A stretch of 64,000 nt of DNA from Chaenocephalus aceratus (GCA_023974075.1 JAMFTG010000064.1:309501-373500); one strand, 5' to 3'. Positions 28,930-40,896 are shown, counted from the stretch's first letter. Numbers and translations: made by a program. Notes: generated by a model not told the origin, from the letters alone.

Positions 28930-30680
28930 TCCTTTTAAGAAAGTGGGACAGAAAAGAAAAAAACATTATTTAATCATACCACCCAGCTTTACATTGTTTG
29001 TATTGTTAGATAATTACATAGATATTGAACACTGTCATAATTATACCTTGTTCTTATACCACAGAACAAATAAAGGTCAAGCACATTGTTGAGGGTTTCT
29101 TAACCTAAAAATTATCTTATTACATCATTGGATTCATCTGTATAGGTGTTCTGACACCCTAGTGGCAAAAGTCGGTACTGTAGCTTTAAGGCACCAAATA
29201 GCGCGACTCTCCTTCTTGTGTTTTAGTTTACACAGCAATGCCATGCAGAGCACATCGTAGCTCAGTTCTATACCACAGATCATTTTGTTTTAATCCTTGG
29301 AGTATATCTGTCTGTAAGTACAAACTTACCTGTGTGCCAAGTTATGTGTTTCAAAAATGTGGTTTAATTGATTGTGTGGTTTCAATGTTTAAGATAAGCT
29401 AAGCTAACTAGCTACTAAGCTAACTAGCTGCTAAGCTAACGGACATAGCTCATTCTTAGCATAGGCTGTTGATTATACTGCACTCTATTTGCATTATGTT
29501 GCACATGTATTATTTCAATTGTGTAACTTGTGTTGTATCCTTCTGTTTATTCTTGCAGTTTTACAATTTCAAGCCTCAGTAAATGGTCAACTCAACAACT
29601 GTCTTCTGAGTCTTTGTTAGCTATCTGTTAAGCTATGCAGTGCGATGCATACGCAAGGGCAGAATAATAGGCCTATAAAGATGCATTTCCAATCATGACT
29701 TTTGGTTTGGCCACCATTTTAAGAAATGTGTACAAGCTATATTTTAGAAGAACTATATTTACTTATCCAAATAAAGTTTAGCTGGGTAACCAACACATTT
29801 ATATACTTGTTCTTTGATCAATTATATAAATTATATTTGATTAATTTCTATGTAATGAATTTCCAAAATGTATTTGTCTGGGGGAGTTAATTTTTGTATC
29901 TACCTGCCGTACTATGTCATGTCAAAAGTTAAATAGATAGTGTAGTTTTTATTTACAGACAATTTGACACAACCTCACGTTGTTTTCAAGTAAACATACC
30001 TTTAAAGACTTGTCCTCTTCAAGTTAACTGCATTGGACAGAGACACTCCCACATAGTGTTGGCTGGCAGTCAACAAGATCCAGTGTTGCTGGATGGCACA
30101 ACAACAGAAGATTTATCAATTGTAAGAAGATTAAGAGACTAGTTCAGAATGTGAAGAGTGTGAAATATATTGAAGGCACTGGACATGTCAGCTTGGCAGT
30201 AGGATGTGGCTACGGCGGCCTTGACACTGGACATCTGATCAGGATCAGGTTATCAGTTAGATAATAAAGCCTGTTAACCTGGTTCTGGTCTCTTGCAGTT
30301 TTCTGGTTCCTAGAAGCCACGCAGCAGCCTCAGATCATAGAGCAGTATTTTCTAGAGCATTTTTTTCGCTGGATTGCTTGTTGTTTCCAAAAGTGAATTA
30401 AACTTTTTATTTCAACAAATCCTCTTCTTTTTCGTTGAACTTTTTTTAACTGCGGGAGCAAGACTTCTCACAATGGTTCCTGAACTACAGACAAGGATGG
30501 AAGGAAAACATTATTATTCGTTAGGCAAAAAGCAGTACCAAACTGATATTCACACATATTCAAAATCAGATGGTAAAATAACCTAGAACTGGACCTACTG
30601 TAACCCTAATTGGGAAATAAACATATAGTCAATTGGCTTGCTCTCCCTTCACTACAAGTTGGAACCAGGAACCCCTAAAC
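28930..30680. other. Upstream region of the receptor gene; no gene seen
   Basis: Should contain the receptor promoter, but I see no convincing core promoter on the minus strand. AAGCTAACTAGCTACTAAGC at about 29,400 is a short local repeat. Frames such as 30,374-30,586 are featureless. TGTTCTGACACCCTAGTGGC at about 29,147 resembles dispersed teleost repeats, not assigned. Confidence 0.4.
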
Positions 30681-30689
30681 AAAAACAGC

Positions 30690-30985
30690 CTGTTTGCTAT
30701 CCTGGCTCCAACATAGTGGAACGACTCCCAATTGATATCAGGACAGCAGAGAGTCTTCATATCTTATGTCACAAACTGAAAAAGCTACCTGTTGCGCTTT
30801 TAACCTGGCCATTCAATTATAATAAAAAAAAGCAATTGAAGAGCCAATTTGAAATTAATGCACCTGTATGGCTGGCTTATTTGAAGCAACTTTTATTGTC
30901 GTTCTGAGTTTGTATCTTTATGGTTTACTACACTTATTGTAAGTTGCTTTGGATAAAAGAGTCAGTTAAATTAAATGTCATGTGT
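30690..30985 (+). mobile_element. L2 LINE 3' end fragment
   Basis: Related to 18,700-19,050. It has GCTATCCTGGCTCCAA (FAILAP), ATTGATATCAGGACAGCAGA (IDIRTAES) and the tail TTGTAAGTTGCTTTGGATAA with GAGTCAGTTAAATTAAATG. Heavily diverged and 5'-truncated. Confidence 0.8.
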
Positions 30986-31690
30986 ATACTAATGGGAAAA
31001 AAGCGATACAATTCCCACAGTTGCAAACACGAGTAGTACGTTAACTTTCTGATGTAACCAACAGCCATGACCTGACATGATTAAACTGCAGCCAAAAAAT
31101 CCTTTCACATGAAGGAAACCCCTCATGCTTTCTTTATTATTCAATGGAAATATTTCTAATATAATATTCATCTCAGAACTGTCAATCACATCTGCTAAAA
31201 GCAAACAAACAAACAATAGTTTTTTTAAGAGTTACTGAACTGATTATATCTCGTAAGATGTAATTGTAGATATATGCACACCTTGCAATGTGTCAAGATG
31301 ATAAAGAGTAGACTCATTGTTAACCTGTACAGTATACAAAGGCAACCTTTGATGTTCAAAATGTGTAAATAGTAAAATGGCAAGTTAAATGTCAGTTAAA
31401 AGTCAGATTTATAAGATAGCAAACAAACCTTATCTTTAATATTTTTGGAACAGCTAGAGGGGTAGGATGTGGGTGGAGTGTGCAAGGGTCTCCTTGAGAT
31501 TATTTTTGTATTAACTGAACCTATATGGTAAATAGTAATAAAGAGCTTTGGATAACTACTTTATCGACTATTTGGCGTTTAATCACTTAACTTTTACAAC
31601 AACCACCTTGCAACAACCAACTATTTCATAGGTCAAAGTAATTCAAATCATCGACTAACTTAAGATGTCTCAAGGCAAGGGTGGATATGG
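30986..31690. other. No recognised feature
   Basis: AT-rich intergenic sequence. The 75-codon minus frame at 30,989-31,216 has no domain. Confidence 0.35.
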
Positions 31691-31694
31691 GATA

Positions 31695-31800
31695 GCAACT
31701 ATAACTATACGCTTGTATCTTCTTCTGGTGTCCCACAAGGGTTTATTCTCAGCCCACTCTTGTTTCACTTGTACCGAGATTTTCCAGCAGATTTCTCTCA
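31695..31800 (+). pseudogene. LINE reverse transcriptase fragment
   Basis: TCTTCTGGTGTCCCACAAGG continues to give SSGVPQGFILSPLLFHLY, matching the GVPQGSILGPLLF block of L2/CR1 reverse transcriptases. No flanking RT motifs survive in frame. Confidence 0.7.
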
Positions 31801-31929
31801 CGTTAATGTCCAAAACATGCCTATGGACATGGCAAAGACAAAGGTGAAGCTGCATCAAAACTGTGTGATGTAATAGTACCAGGTTTGTGTTAAAGAACAG
31901 ACTGACTGTTCTATCTCACACAGGCTCCG

Positions 31930-32130
31930 CCCTCTACTGGACTCTATGGGAACTACTCTCATCAATGATACGTGAGTGTTCACACACTGAAGTTGTATAA
32001 ACGTAGCCGGCCAATCAGGGCGAGCCTACCTGAATGCGCGCGCAGGCACACAGTATATAAGGCAGCTACACCTGCTGACTGTCATCCTTTTCTCTTCAGT
32101 GAGTGGGAAAACACCTGACAGAGAAAAGTA
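31930..32130 (+). promoter_or_regulatory. TATA-containing promoter-like segment
   Basis: GGCCAATCAGGGCG (CCAAT box context) at about 32,010 is followed by AGTATATAAGGCAGC at about 32,051 and a CTTTTCTCTTCAGTGAGTGG stretch about 40 bp later. The layout suits a pol II core promoter or the U3/R of a solo LTR. No downstream coding exon is recognised, so it may be a mobile-element promoter. Confidence 0.3.
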
Positions 32131-33165
32131 AAAAAGTCTGGTGTGTACGGCCAAGGTCTCCGAGATCTGTTTGTATTTTCTCAGTTATCTGATCTTCCCA
32201 TTTCTGACCCCGGGGTTTGGACCCCTATTTGTTTGCGTGATTGGCGGATATCCTGACACTGCTTGTACCCGACTTAAGTAATCTGAACTTCCTTAACATT
32301 CTGTCTGTATCTTCATTCTGCTTATGTTTTCAGGTTTTTACCCTCTTCAGATATAAATACTGGTTTTAGGGCTGGCACCTTTGCCTTTAATGGCGAACAG
32401 GAAAAACCACTCATTAATTAAACTAATTAATGTTCATGCCTTATGTTGGAACATTTTAATAAACAAAGGACAATAAGGGTAGAGCACTGATAAAGTGGGA
32501 TTTAAGACACAACAACAGTCTCTAAATTGCACACACATGCACTGCACCAAGCCATAGCCATATAAGGAGACCTCCATCATAATGAGCATTTGAAAAACGG
32601 GATATTCGGTGAGGAAAATATGAAATATTGCTTTGAAAAAATACAAAGAAAAAAGAAGTGCGGGAAAACGTATGCTCGCAAAGCTTAACAGCCTGATAAT
32701 AGCTCGGCCTGACAGGAATGAGAAAAGGTGTCCTTTTGTTCCATTTTTGTCTTTTTAGGTCAATCATGTTACTGCATTCTTTACTAAATTCCCCTGAAGG
32801 AAATAGATCTTGAAGCTTAATGGTATGAAACAGGTACTTATAGGTAAGTAAAAACTATAACTTATTCCCATAGCACAATTGCTTTCCAATATCACAATAA
32901 AACATCTTCATAATAAAGAGTTAAATAAGACAAGTTGCTAAGAATACAGAAGGTATGCCTTTCTCTTTGGCTCTATGTTTCCTTTTTAGTGCCTACAGCT
33001 CTTTTCATTAGTCAATGTTAATGTTGGTGGTTTGGAATTAAAAAAATATTTTCAACTTCTGTTGATTATTCAAATAAATGTATACATTGTTTTATTCATG
33101 AATAACAATTTTGCAGAAGATAAAGTAATTGTTATTGTGATTTTAGTAATGTGTTTTTTTTATAT
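32131..33165. other. No recognised feature
   Basis: AT-rich sequence. Frames at 32,434-32,767 on the minus strand lack domains. Confidence 0.35.
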
Positions 33166-33236
33166 GTACAGCACTTTGGCTCCACCAAAAATCGCTTTTA
33201 AATGTGCTTTATAAATCAAACTTGATTTGATTTGAA
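33166..33236 (+). mobile_element. LINE 3' terminal fragment
   Basis: TACAGCACTTTGGCTCCACC then TTTTAAATGTGCTTTATAAA and TTGATTTGATTTG is the conserved terminal stretch of a fish LINE family, with its short 3' repeat. Only the end is preserved. Confidence 0.6.
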
Positions 33237-34020
33237 AAGAGCCATCAAGTTTTTAAAATACAGATGTTAATACTACGAAAATGGCACCTTTTTTGTATAT
33301 GCAAATGATAAAGATTACATATTCATATATTCATATAAAACAAATCTTGATCCCTAAAGATGGATAAATGTGATATATGTTGACTTAATGTGAAGGAATA
33401 ATTGTATCTGATTAGTATTGTCTTTTCAGTTATTAAGAGAACATCATGTCACAGAAAACACAGATGCAGATCAGCCTGAGCAAACACAGATGCAGATCAG
33501 CCAAACCAAACAGAACTCAGGGGACGTGATTTCACCGCAACCGAAATCCTTTCACACTAACACACACATTTACAAAGCTATGAAATGCTAGCTCAGATCA
33601 GTCCTGTCAAACACTAAAAAAACGTATTCAATAAAGTCCCAACAAATATGCATTTTCAAAGTCATGGTTAGCTTCTTACCATGCTCTTTCTCTTCTTGCT
33701 GTTTATCCACTTTAATGTTTTGGACTCACTGGTGTTCACAGGAGCCTGCAGAGCGTGAAGACTGTCAACCAGCAAGTGGAGCGATGATAAACACGCTGCA
33801 CAAAAAACTTCCTGTAATATAGTAAGGGACTGCTGGGAGTGGCTCAACTGGTTTATTCCCTCAGCTTCCTTGTCTGATGTTAGCAGCCATTGTGCCTTTG
33901 ATGTTTAATGTTCATCATGGGGAACAAAGCATATATTTTCACAGAGAGAACAATAGGTAGATTTATCATAATCAAATAGAAAGGTACTTTGTAATGTGTG
34001 CCTTGGGGGGCATTCTCTGG
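33237..34020. other. Unassigned, small tandem duplication
   Basis: AACACAGATGCAGATCAGCC occurs twice in tandem at about 33,457-33,503. Otherwise I see nothing recognisable. Confidence 0.35.
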
Positions 34021-34034
34021 AGGTGGCCTTATCA

Positions 34035-34320
34035 GCAATAATAATAATAATAATAATAATATATTTTATTTATAAGCGCACTTTTCATTTGCGTAAACTA
34101 AACTCAAAGTGCGACAAAAATTCAAAAGGGTGAAACAAAACAAAAACAATAAAAAACTATTTAAAAACAATTAAAACAACATAATAAAAGCTGTGACATT
34201 CATGCCGGCATGGCATAATGTGGGGGATTTAAAAATCTAGTTAAAGGCTATTCTAGAAAGATGCGTTTTTAGGCCTTTTTTGAAATCCTCCACAGTCTGT
34301 GGTGTCCTCAGCAATACAGG
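34035..34320 (-). mobile_element. LINE 3' end with (AAT)n tail
   Basis: Minus strand: a C-terminal peptide resembling LRTPQTVEDFKKGLKTHL followed by a stop, a ~170-bp A/T-rich 3' UTR with TAAGCGCACTTT on the plus strand, then a TTATTATTATT tail (plus AATAATAATAAT at 34,035-34,060). Typical of 5'-truncated LINE copies. Confidence 0.65.
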
Positions 34321-34657
34321 TAAAAGATTAGTGTAATGGTAAACTTACTATTAGGGTAGTTTAACATTGTCTTATTAGTGCAAACTTTATATTTTACCTT
34401 ATATGGGCACATAAATTGCAACAGTTCCCAGAATGATGTGTTTTGCTTGTAACCTCTGAGTGCACTTACAGCAGTTCCTATAATAATGTATTTTAGCTTA
34501 GAAACTTGTCTATCAGCATCTTCCATTGTTTTCATAATGATGTTTCAACATCCATGACCTTAAAAATGCTGAAGTAAGGTCTGGGTGATATGGGTCAGGT
34601 CATGTCCTCTGCCTGCTGTATGAATGACATCTAAGGTCACCCAAGGTCTGTACTCCA
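34321..34657. other. No recognised feature
   Basis: The sequence CTGTAACCTCTGAGTGCACTT-like repeats are weak; the 75-codon frame here lacks domains. It borders the LTR element. Confidence 0.3.
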
Positions 34658-35083
34658 GAAGGGGGGCTAGGTGCCAAGTACAGGGCAATGGACAAGTTCC
34701 TGTTTAGCCTCCTTCCTTTTATAATCAAGTTCCCCAATTCTTGTCCTCCATGTGTTGCGGACAAGTTTCCCCACTTCCCCTTTTTGGTGAGTGAGGCCCC
34801 GGTTCGATCCATTAGTGATTGACAGTTTCAGTTCCTTTGGAAGGCTTATCTCTCCTCCCCATGTATGATGAAATGTTGTTGAACTGACAAACTGCTATAT
34901 AACCTGTATGCATCTTTCACTCGTTGCGCACTCTCTCAGGATACTTTGTGTTCTGTTGAGACCTGTGTCTTTGAGGCCTCAAATAAATAACCAGATCCAA
35001 GACGACTCTGTCTGTTTCACCATTTATTGTTTGATACTTCTGATTTGTGTATCTCCGCAGTATTTGTTCAAAGATTTCCATAA
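34658..35083 (+). repeat. 5' LTR
   Basis: Identity with the 3' copy begins at GAAGGGGGGCTAGGTGCC and ends at GATTTCCATAA. Because the G-run is shared, either the LTR begins upstream of it or the purine tract is included; the exact TG...CA edge is unclear. It lacks the 12 bp (CCAGGGCCCCTC region) present in the 3' copy. Confidence 0.7.
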
Positions 35084-35507
35084 AAAGTTGGCGTTGTCGG
35101 CAGGATCTCTGCAAGCTCGATTGGAGACACCTGCGGATGCTGGTGGTCGCTCCAGGATCCTCGGATTCTCCTCTACCTCGGCAGAAAACCGTACGGGACG
35201 AGAGGACCAGCGCCGAGGTGAAACCGATTGACTTCACGAGATCCAACGAACAGAAAGGGCTTTCCAGATACTGGGTGAGATGTACAGTGTCTAGAATTGT
35301 TTAAAGTTAAACTGTAAATTAAAAACTCCATGACATTTATGAGAGGGACCACTCGAAGATAGGATATTTGATAATATCAGTCGTAGCCTGGGTTTACGAC
35401 CAGTTTTTGTGTGATTTGTACTGAGGAACAAATATCACATCACCGACGGGTGAGAGATAGTGTTTTATAACACGGGGTGTTTAGAGTAAACACTTAACAA
35501 CTTTGAC

Positions 35508-35819
35508 ATGAGGGCAAAGCAGAGTGGGGGGCTGGTACACCCTCCAGAGGGTCCAATTATAGATGTCATGCGAGCAAAACATGGTGAAGACAGTCTGTCT
35601 AAAATGAGTATCTGGACGGAAATGTTCGGATTTCCAAAGGGAGGTTCTTTCAGTAAAATAAAAATCAAGGACCTAAGGGATAAATTACAAATACATGAAG
35701 AGGGAATGAAGAGTAAAAACACAATTAAAATGAAAGATCTGGTAGAGCTGGACACTCATAGGGTATGTCTGAGGTATTGGGAGAAGGAAGCTGAGTGCCG
35801 TGAGAGGAAGGGGGGCTAG
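35508..35819 (+). CDS. Short ORF inside the LTR element, unknown
   Basis: A 103-codon frame beginning MRAKQSGGLVHPPEG and rich in Lys, including SFSKIKIKDLRDKLQ. It ends at the purine tract next to the 3' LTR. By position it could be a gag remnant, but I see no zinc knuckle or other domain. Coding status is doubtful. Confidence 0.3.
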   Translation: MRAKQSGGLVHPPEGPIIDVMRAKHGEDSLSKMSIWTEMFGFPKGGSFSKIKIKDLRDKLQIHEEGMKSKNTIKMKDLVELDTHRVCLRYWEKEAECRERKGG

Positions 35820-36244
35820 GTGCCAAGTACAGGGCAATGGACAAGTTCCTGTTTAGCCTCCTTCCTTTTATAATCAAGTTCCCCAATTATTGTCCTCCAT
35901 GTGTTGCGGACAAGTTTCCTCACTTCCCCTTTTTGGTGAGTGAGGCCCCGGTTCGATCTATTAGTGATTGACAGTTTCAGTTCCTTTGGAAGGCTTATCT
36001 CTCCTGCCAGGGCCCCTCCCCATGTATGATGAGATGTTGTTGAACTGACAAACTGCTATATAACCTGTATGCATCTTTCACTCGTTGCGCACTCTCTCAG
36101 GATACTTTGTGTTCTGTTGAGACCTGTGTCTTTGAGGCCTCAAATAAATAACCAGATCCAAGACGACTCTGTCTGTTTCACCATTTATTGTTTGATACTT
36201 CTGATTTGTGTATCTCCGCAGTATTTGTTCAAAGATTTCCATAA
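35807..36244 (+). repeat. 3' LTR
   Basis: Copy of the 5' LTR with about 1% substitutions and a 12-bp difference, which points to a fairly recent insertion. The downstream flank starts CATTAGACAAT. No matching target-site duplication is obvious against the upstream flank TGTACTCCA. Confidence 0.7.
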
Positions 36245-36299
36245 CATTAGACAATACCCAAAACACCAGAACTGACTCAGTGCTCAGCACAGTAACACC

Positions 36300-36620
36300 T
36301 ATTCAACCCTTATGTTGTGTTCGGGTCTCCCGTGACCCGTTTCAAGTTAAAATTATATAATATCTACACTCTAGTTTTTTTTTTATCGAAACGAGGCATG
36401 ATATCCTCCACAACAGCTCTATAAACACTACTAAACTGATTTTGACACATTTTGCCAAGTCTGAAGGTCTCTGAAAAAAATATATATCATTTGGTGTTCG
36501 GGTCTGGGGAGACCCAGCAGAATTGTTTTGGGTGACTCGAGGTCAAATTTGGCACAATCAAGATTCATCTTTGACTTTAGAGACCCCAGCCCCACCCCCT
36601 TCATCAACTGTAAGAATATT
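36300..36620. repeat. Probable MITE with CCCTTATGTTGTGTTCGGGT end
   Basis: CCCTTATGTTGTGTTCGGGT, CTCCCGTGACCCG and a second internal GTGTTCGGGTCTGGGGAGAC are the signature of a piggyBac-like repeat common in fish and other vertebrates. The right end is not clear. Confidence 0.4.
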
Positions 36621-37574
36621 TTTTAATTTTCATTGAATTCTGACTTTTTTGTTGTTTTACTGTTAGCCAATATAGTTTAAAAGGTATGTCAGATGTTTAA
36701 GAAGAAACTGTTCATACGATAATAGAATAACAATACAAGTTATAGGTATAACTTTGCAGTAATATGTCTTTATTATTCTTAGGGTTAGGGTTACTCCTAA
36801 ATCTGACACTTCCTTCTTACTAATAGTGATTCTTTTTAAAGACAGTTTATTTGACGCAAGCAGCATTTGACAGAATTTGAAGGAAATAGTTGAGCAAGAT
36901 AGAAAATGGTTTCCTGTTCTGTAGTTGTTTATGCAAATCCCTCCATCTGCCTGGTGACTGTAAACATACCCATAGGCAAGTCACGCAATCCCTACCTGAT
37001 CTAATGATGTGTTTGGTCAATCTCAGCAACAATCTCTTTAGCTACGATGGTGCCAGTGGTAATTACACGTGAGAAAGGGACACAAAGTATAAAAGCTGCT
37101 CTGCAGGTTAGAACCTGAGACTTTACGGGAAATAAATATTCTTCTCATGTCAGATAAAATAAGTGCTAGGTCGTCAATGGGAAGATGCAGTCGTAAGACT
37201 TTACATGGGTTTAGTTGAGTCCAATTGAAGGCCAAGTATGCACCAAGTATGTAGAACATGGGTGTGGTCCAAGCGAGTAGGGAAGAGTATCAAACTTAAA
37301 AGTATATAACGTCATTTCAGTGTTTGTTCATTCAGCCAAATATCTACCGGTTGGCCTTCTATGGTAAATGGATTTGCTTATAACAAGTGTGAACAACATT
37401 AAGAGACACCAGTACCTTCAAACTCAAAATGTGTTTCACCTAAGGAAGTGATTCTTCAATGAACAGGTATTGGTCTATTGTCTGAGTGTTACATACCAAA
37501 TGAATGGGTAAAAAACACAATGACACAAATACAGTTAGAATACAATAATTACAGTTCCATACAACGAAGGGTCC
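36621..37574. other. No recognised feature
   Basis: AT-rich intergenic sequence. Several 60-70 codon frames, none with features. Confidence 0.35.
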
Positions 37575-37815
37575 ATGAGGATGTTTAAAAGGCAGTTTAA
37601 AACAGTCCTAACTGTACGCTGTACTAAAGAGGAAAGTCTTCAGCCTGCTCTTAAATGTGTGGACACTGTCTGCCTCCCTAATCAGCACTGGAAGTTGAAA
37701 GCTCTAGCACCTGATCTTATTTTATGGACTCTGGGAACCACCAACAGACCTGCACTCTGGGATCTTAGTGCCCTCGAGGGGCAATAGGGGATTAAAATAT
37801 CCTGTAGGTACATAG
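37575..37815 (-). mobile_element. LINE 3'-region fragment
   Basis: GGAAAGTCTTCAGCCTGCTC, CTGTCTGCCTCCCTAATCAG, CTCTAGCACCTGATCTTATT and CTCGAGGGGCAATAGGGGAT are, in this order and orientation, the complement of the end of a fish LINE ORF that recurs across teleost genomes. It has no surviving catalytic region. Confidence 0.6.
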
Positions 37816-39760
37816 GATGGTACACTGTAAAAAAGGATTTTGGAGGGTAGTATATATTATCCAAGCAAATCATTTAAATTGTACTCAAGGTATATAAGTG
37901 AGCATTGTTAGTATGAATGGGTACATTCAAGTTGTGTTTCACGTTAGCATCGTGCATGCTTAGCAGAGAAGGCTATTGTTGGCTAGCTAAGTACTAACAA
38001 GAACAGCGCGCGGAAGGAGGCATTCGTTTAAATCAACCTTTGAAGTTGGTCGTCCTCTATATAATGTGTGTTTGTCCAATGTTATTTTCCACACAGTATC
38101 CAATGGACATGTTGACATGACTGACCCGGTTGAGTAGTATTGAGTACAGTAACGGTTTGCTAAGTGGGTTCAGGCTTATCAATGAACAACAGGATGGGTC
38201 ACAGACATAAGACCAGCTGTTAAATAAAGCAATGTGTTTCGTATCCCCTAAACCTCCAGGGATGTATACAGTTTAATACTGGCAACTTCTAATTGTGGGA
38301 AATACGAAAACGTCTTTTAAAACTACAATTCCCAGTAGAGACGTGCCATAGAACATGTTGCGAAACACACAATAGCCAGCATGTGTAATTCTGGGGGGGG
38401 GGGCAGGGCTGGACCTGTCCAAGTCCAGTTTTGGATGGTCTGGCGTGGTTCCATTCCATTTCAAAGAGCTGTTTGACACTCGGCGTAACCTTGTCGCACT
38501 GCCACTCCAACATCCAATCACAGAGCTTGAGGGCTAATCACGGGGTTTGTAAAGCAAGGCAGATGATGTAGTCCCAAACGATAGCTGGGGATTCTGGGTT
38601 GTGTAGTGTCTTCGGAAACTCTGTAGTGTCTAAACTCCGAAAAAACTATTTGTTTCTCCGAATCGAAGGTTAAAAACACAAAAGCATTGCACACAATTTA
38701 AACCAATCAATATTGTGTAATTAACAAGGATAAACTGATGTTTTTTAGTGGATGAGTAATGCAGATATCACTGTGTAATCATTTGACAGTGTGGGGAATA
38801 CTTCCGGTTTTATTATGAAAACTTCGAGACCGAAAATACTGTTTTCACCCACGCTAACTTTACATGGAAACTGCCCCATATACAGTACACGTTCTCCTGG
38901 CGAGACCTCAAATCATCTTCGTAATATCTATCAAACTGTAGAACCTACACATCCACTGGACGTAGATTATAAGAGTACAATATACACTTCTCGCTAGAAA
39001 TCTAATAAAAAAGCATTGTAATGGCCAAACTATTCCACAATTTAGGATTTTCCAGAGAGGGTTATTTGTGAATAAACGACCCTCCGGAGCGTTTGCAATC
39101 GACAGGAGCATGTTGTTTCTTACACGACCACTAGAGGTGCTACACTTTAAAACGTGACTCTGGGTCGTATTTAGCTGCTGAACAATCGACCTATATGGTC
39201 GTTTTTTGTAGGAGGACAGGCTGGTTTGTCAGTGTGTCTCTCGAAGGGGGGCGGTAATGAAATGAGAGGCAGTTCATAAATCCATGTAAATATGACCATT
39301 ATTCAGTTAAAACGAGACGCTGCGTGCGCACCTCCTAAACCAGAATCTCCGGTCGGCTAAGCATTACAATCCGTTTATTGCGTTTATTATTTAAATTGTA
39401 ATTATGGATTATCAGTAATCATTTTAAAGTTACACAGAGACATTGGATTAACCGTTGTTATGCCCTTGAACACAACCTTTGATCACAACACAGCAAAGGT
39501 AAGACTTAATTATCATCATGGCTACGTAAAGTGAAGTCGCTTTCTTGCTATTTCCTGGTTGCTAGTTCAGTGAGTTGTGGTCGCACAGTGATGAGACTTA
39601 TACCAATGGAATCTGTGGAATCTCAGCTTTCATGTGACATGTCGTTTGTGCAGATAACATGCCGTAGAAAAGATCGATTTTGCCAGAACTTTATGGGCTA
39701 AAGTAGCTGTTAGCCCATTTAGCCCCGTTAGCACGTTTCACTAAGTGTTGATTTAGACTC
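37816..39760. other. Intergenic, with ACTACAATTCCCA motifs
   Basis: No coding exon recognised. At 38,322 AACTACAATTCCCAG, and on the opposite strand near 38,600 ACTACACAACCCAGAATCCC, resemble the ZNF143/SNAPc-type promoter motif; a G-run and CCAATCA (38,514) lie between them. This could be a CpG-poor promoter or a repeat with inverted ends. The rest is unassigned. Confidence 0.35.
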
Positions 39761-39763
39761 TTG

Positions 39764-40896
39764 GGCCCTTTCTCATTTCTCGAACTCCCCTCCTCGACTC
39801 CCCTCCTCGACTCCTATCCTCGAGACTTAGTCCCGCCCACAGGAGATGCGCGCGGAGGAGCCGAGGAGGGGAGCCAAGGAGAGAGGAGGGGAAGCAGCAG
39901 GCGGTTAGAGAAATGAGAACTCCTCTCCTCTGAGAGGTCATTTTAAAGAGACACAGGAGGCACATCAGCCCTCTGTCTGATGGACAGATGTGTTCATGAC
40001 GACTTATATATTTACTTTGATTCATTCACAGTGCGGTATAATGAGACAACAGGCTACAGATGCGGACACACACATACACACACAAACACACATATATATA
40101 TGTTTATATAAATATATACAATTTCAGAATCAAACAGAGCACTCTCATAGTAACGTAACACTATCAGAGACTGGATATATCCCCCCCCCCCCTCTGGTTG
40201 CTACAATGAGGAAAATAAATTACGGGCCAAAAGTTTTATTTACAAGTATTAAAAGTAAGCAGAGGACACCAAACCAACTGAGACCTGTCTGTCCGCTGCA
40301 TCTACGTACACACTGTACCACACACACCTACACACTGTACCACACACACACCACACACACGCACCTACAGTTCCTAAAACAGGCTACAGCCGTTGTGTAT
40401 TTTATTATGTGAAGCACTAAATGGTTTTAGAAAAATATCGACTCTTTGTTTGTAGATATCTACTAAACTACAGCAAATACAGAGAGTAGGCCTGTTATAC
40501 TGAGTGATATATATTTTACACACTGCTCTGCTTTCTGCACGGACCTCACAGCTGTTCTCTCTGGAAATATCACGAAATATCACGAAAATAATATCCAGGG
40601 GATGCATGCAGAGCTGTCATTGGCTGAGATAAGTCCGGCCGTACGTCACGACTCTTTGAAACATCTCTGTTACCGGAAATGCATCCACGAAGGAGCCGTG
40701 GAGGACGCATCAGTGTATCCTCGGTTATAGCTCCTCCAGAGAGCCTCCTCGACGCTCGATCCTCGGTCGTCGAAGTGCATTAAGATAAATGAGATGTCCT
40801 TCAACATGGCACGCTGAAATTCATTTCCGGGTCACTACCGGAGGACCGAGGAGTCGAGGAGTCGAGGAGGGGGATTTGATGAAATGAGAAAGGGCC
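39764..40896. mobile_element. DNA transposon (non-autonomous) with GGCCCTTTCTCATTTC ends
   Basis: The left end GGCCCTTTCTCATTTC is the inverse of the right end GAAATGAGAAAGGGCC, flanked on both sides by TTG (39761-39763 and 40897-40899), consistent with a 3-bp target duplication as in PIF/Harbinger-type elements. Subterminal tandem motifs ACTCCCCTCCTCG (left) and GAGTCGAGGAGTCGAGGAGG (right) are also inverted. The ~1.1-kb body has microsatellites and a 140-codon low-complexity frame but no transposase. Confidence 0.7.
40040..40375. repeat. CA/AT microsatellites inside the transposon
   Basis: ACACACATACACACACAAAC with TATATATATG (about 40,067-40,110) and a CACACC-rich block (about 40,310-40,365). 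They account for the apparent 140-codon frame at 39,990-40,412. Confidence 0.7.

Larger units (their letters stand above)
34658..36244 (+). mobile_element. Small non-autonomous LTR element, ~1.6 kb
   Basis: Two direct repeats of 426 bp (34658-35083) and 438 bp (35807-36244) differ by one 12-bp indel and a handful of substitutions. Each contains TATATAA (34896 and 36057) and AATAAA (34982 and 36143), giving a U3-R-U5 layout. The first repeat is followed by GTTGGCGTTGTCGGCAGG, a plausible primer-binding/leader region. The second is preceded by a purine tract GAGAGGAAGGGGGG. The interior (~720 bp) holds one ~104-codon frame, with no protease, RT, integrase or envelope. Retrovirus-like, deleted. 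Confidence 0.75.

Noticed and set aside
39990..40412. 140-codon plus-strand ORF
   Set aside because: Mostly CA/TA microsatellite inside the DNA transposon.
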